Shown: positions 61,855 through 64,000 of the stretch, one piece after another
How positions within the stretch are numbered: the first letter of the stretch is position 1
Layout: every line of letters starts with the position of its first letter
Assembly (NCBI RefSeq): GCF_018403325.1
Contig: NZ_BOSL01000004.1
Span: 124,001 to 188,000 of the forward strand
Source of the DNA: Paenibacillus vini
GTDB taxonomy: Bacteria > Bacillota > Bacilli > Paenibacillales > Paenibacillaceae
Length of the DNA stretch: 64,000 nucleotides
Direction of reading: 5' to 3'
Program-made: the position numbers and the translations under genes
Notes under the pieces: generated by a model
Databases searched by the model: none
Told to the model about the DNA's origin: nothing
The model's input: only the letters and a program-made list of their open reading frames with translations

Positions 61855-63663
61855 CTAACGTTTGTCGCTGGCTAGCCTGTTATTCGCATTTTCCAAAACC
61901 AGCCTCGCCAGCTCGTCTCCCTGTCTCTCCAGGTTTGCCATCCACTCCAGCAGTTGTGCCTGTTCGGCTCTTTGCTCATTCGACCAAGCCTGCCGGACCG
62001 AGAAAGAGGTTTTTAAAGTTTCATCACTTGGCATGGCTTCATAAAAAGCCGAAAGCCGTGAATACACCGTATCGTAAATTTTGGCCAGTTCCGAGAGCTG
62101 TTGAGAGACATATTCACCTTGCGGGATGAAAAGGGAATCACGCAAATAAGCAGCCGCGCATTTCCGGGCGTCGGTTAGGGCCATCATGCAAAAATGATTG
62201 ACGCTAAGCCTCCGGGAAATATCCGAATCCTCCGCCGTTCGATACCATGCCTCATCCAGCAGTCCTTCTCTCCACGTCTCCAGAGCGGCGTATCCCATCC
62301 GGTAACCCCGATTTTCGGTTTGGCTCATCGAGTCTACCTTGGTATGCAGTGAACGAAGCAGGTTGTCGAAGTCGGAAGGAACCGGGCCTTGATCTCCAAA
62401 CCGCACCATGGCGAACGGCCACTGATCGACATAAAGATAACCTTTGCTCTCTTCCATGGAGGCTTGGAATTCGGGATCATCATGAAGATCCCGGAAGGTT
62501 TCGTCATCGAAATAGGATCGGCAGAGCAAGGTGTTTCCGTTATTAAGATATCCCGTAATGACGCCCCACTCGGGTGCGACGCGCAGGTTGATGGCAATAG
62601 GAAGCTGATGTTTGCGAATGCTGGCCAACACTTGCTGCTTTTCCGCTTTTCGTTCTTTCTGGCTGATCCGATCCGCCCAGATCGGTTGAAAGCCATAGGC
62701 CGCAAAGGCGGGAACGGCATAATCGTAAGCTACTAAGGCATCAGCGGAGCTGTAGTCCCAGGCCGGGGTAAAAGAGATTCTCCAGCATGCCCCGGAGACG
62801 CCCATGATCTTTTCATAGGAAGTCTGAACGCCCATACTTTTCAGAGAAAGGTACATTGCGCCGCCCCAAGAGCAGTCCATTCCTTTGCCGAAGCCCAGCC
62901 GGTCAACCTGTTCGATAATGTAACTCTCGCTGGAGTCGTCGTACCAAAATAATGACATTCGATCCGGGCTGTAGCGGATGCGTTCACCCTCCCGGCAACT
63001 GACGGCGTGGAGACCTTCGGCATTTCGGTAAATCAGCAGCAAATAGTCTTGTCCTTCATTGTCGATGAGGCTTGGAAACACTTCATGATTGGCCTGAAAC
63101 TGATCCCACCGGAAATACTGGAGATGCGTCATTTTCTTCATCACGTTCAGATAAGCCGTTTCATTGCCGTAGGCTGCAAAGATAAAGTCCAGTTCGCCGT
63201 CCTTGGTCATGAAAGTTTGTGAGTCGATCCCGATGGTCAAGGTGTCCCCTTTTAAAGCGTAATCGGAATAAACCCCGGAGGGAGTTTCATATTTCACGAG
63301 CAGTACCTTGAGCCGGTCACTTTGAATTTTAAAAGGAAGGGTCTGTTCGCTTACGGGAAACGTCAATTGATTGCCGACAACAAACTGATTCAAGAAGTGA
63401 GTAACTTCATGGCTCTCCTGTCCATCCGTATAGCATGCGGAGAGAATGATTAATTCTTGCGGCATGAGGATGCTGTCAATGGAATGTCCCAAGATCGTGG
63501 AGAGCAAGGGCAGCGTAGCCGTCTCGGGAAGCGATTTCCCCGTTTCCCACTTGGAGACCGCTTGTGCGCTTACATGGAGCCGCTCGGCGAGCTCCTCTTG
63601 TGAGAACTTCTTTTCCTTGCGAAGCATGGCGATGCGTTTACCTACTTTATCCCCGTTGTTCAT
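61855..63663 (-). CDS. XRE HTH protein fused to a possible papain-like (C39/BtrH-type) domain
   Basis: A 602-residue protein. Residues 1-66 are an XRE-type HTH with FSQEELAERLHVSAQAVSKW. After a poorly defined region comes MDCSWGGAMYLSLKSMG (about 265-285) and YEKIMGVSGACWRISF, which resembles the Cys-containing start of BtrH/C39-like papain-fold domains. Later ITGYLNNGNTLLCRSYFDD could carry the His/Asp side, but I cannot confirm the triad. The last 170 residues are helical. The HTH identity is sure and the enzymatic part a hypothesis. It may sense a peptide or acyl ligand and control transcription. The gene is alone on its strand. Confidence 0.7.
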   Translation of the reverse strand: MNNGDKVGKRIAMLRKEKKFSQEELAERLHVSAQAVSKWETGKSLPETATLPLLSTILGHSIDSILMPQELIILSACYTDGQESHEVTHFLNQFVVGNQLTFPVSEQTLPFKIQSDRLKVLLVKYETPSGVYSDYALKGDTLTIGIDSQTFMTKDGELDFIFAAYGNETAYLNVMKKMTHLQYFRWDQFQANHEVFPSLIDNEGQDYLLLIYRNAEGLHAVSCREGERIRYSPDRMSLFWYDDSSESYIIEQVDRLGFGKGMDCSWGGAMYLSLKSMGVQTSYEKIMGVSGACWRISFTPAWDYSSADALVAYDYAVPAFAAYGFQPIWADRISQKERKAEKQQVLASIRKHQLPIAINLRVAPEWGVITGYLNNGNTLLCRSYFDDETFRDLHDDPEFQASMEESKGYLYVDQWPFAMVRFGDQGPVPSDFDNLLRSLHTKVDSMSQTENRGYRMGYAALETWREGLLDEAWYRTAEDSDISRRLSVNHFCMMALTDARKCAAAYLRDSLFIPQGEYVSQQLSELAKIYDTVYSRLSAFYEAMPSDETLKTSFSVRQAWSNEQRAEQAQLLEWMANLERQGDELARLVLENANNRLASDKR

Positions 63664-64000
63664 CGTTTCTTCTCCTAAATCAGATTACGACGTCGTTATC
63701 TTCATTATAAACACGGGCGGCAGAAACGCTATGTATCTTAGGACGAGTAACTCGGCTGGAACTCAACTGCTGGTTGAGTAAGGATGAATGGACGGCAGAA
63801 AACGCCGCTGAATACGCTACTGATTACGCCGGAACACCGTAACGAGACGGAATAGTTCAATAATTCCGATAAAACCAATAGGAAAAATTAAAATAATGAT
63901 TGACATTGCGATGATCGGACCCTAATATAGGGTTACAAGAAACAAAAGCACCTATCAACCACATCATTCAGGATGATGAAAAAGAGTGATCTACTGGACG
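63664..64000. other. Gene-poor right end
   Basis: No supported gene. A 29-codon hydrophobic frame on the minus strand (63817-63906) has no ribosome binding site. The promoter of the leftward HTH-fusion gene should lie near 63670-63720, but no clear pair of boxes was seen. Confidence 0.4.

Noticed and set aside
63817-63906. 29-codon hydrophobic frame on the minus strand
   Set aside because: It has the look of a membrane peptide, but no ribosome binding site is present, so it was not called as a gene.

Overview
The window looks like chromosomal DNA of a Paenibacillus or close relative (Bacillales). This rests on strong AGGAGG-type ribosome binding sites, frequent GTG and TTG starts, hairpin plus T-run terminators, two YesM/YesN two-component pairs beside sugar ABC transporter genes, stalk-type copper-amine-oxidase N domains, and a Vat-type acetyltransferase like those of environmental Paenibacillus. 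No rRNA, tRNA, CRISPR array, phage or insertion sequence was seen.

Layout. 1-7.6 kb: end of an unknown gene, a GPH-type sugar transporter, an SRPBCC protein, a GH3 glycosidase with permuted domain order, and two secreted or anchored proteins, one a metallopeptidase. 7.7-12 kb: a SNF2 helicase translationally coupled to a protein that resembles the C-terminal part of SWIM zinc-finger partners but lacks the SWIM motif. 12-17 kb: small genes for DUF378, a Vat acetyltransferase with a DMT transporter, an LprI-like lipoprotein, a soluble chemoreceptor and an acyltransferase. 16.9-34.2 kb: the most unusual region, described below. 34.2-40 kb: DUF488, MATE exporter, transglutaminase-type lipoprotein, DUF1697. 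40-45 kb: YesM/YesN, a solute-binding protein without permeases, and a polysaccharide deacetylase. 45-50.7 kb: two coupled cyclic-di-GMP genes, uridine kinase, TraB/GumN protein. 50.9-57.6 kb: a complete YesM/YesN plus sugar ABC transporter cluster lacking its ATPase, as is usual for the type. 57.6-64 kb: a palindrome array, a TetR/SRPBCC operon with a very clear promoter and operator, an SDR oxidoreductase, a chemoreceptor, and a regulator fusing an XRE HTH to a possible cysteine-peptidase-like domain.

The central system has two divergent operons. The rightward one has seven tightly spaced genes: a secreted and anchored VWA protein, a 1129-residue tubulin-like GTPase, a 794-residue unknown, a polytopic VWA protein, a 211-residue unknown, a zinc-ribbon GTPase of the TRAFAC/Double-GTPase-2 type, and a 1057-residue GAP1-N2-like protein with a transmembrane helix and a low-complexity extracellular tail. 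The leftward one has three overlapping genes: a small membrane protein, a zinc-ribbon membrane protein, and an anchored extracytoplasmic repeat protein. Predicted topology puts four proteins with domains outside the membrane and both GTPases inside. My reading is an envelope-spanning machine driven by a tubulin-like polymer and a second GTPase. The component families are individually known (tubulin-like proteins linked to VWA proteins; GAP1/Double-GTPase systems linked to conflict or membrane remodelling), but I know of no experimental description of this full set. A structured 166-bp element with perfect 13-bp inverted ends sits between the two operons.
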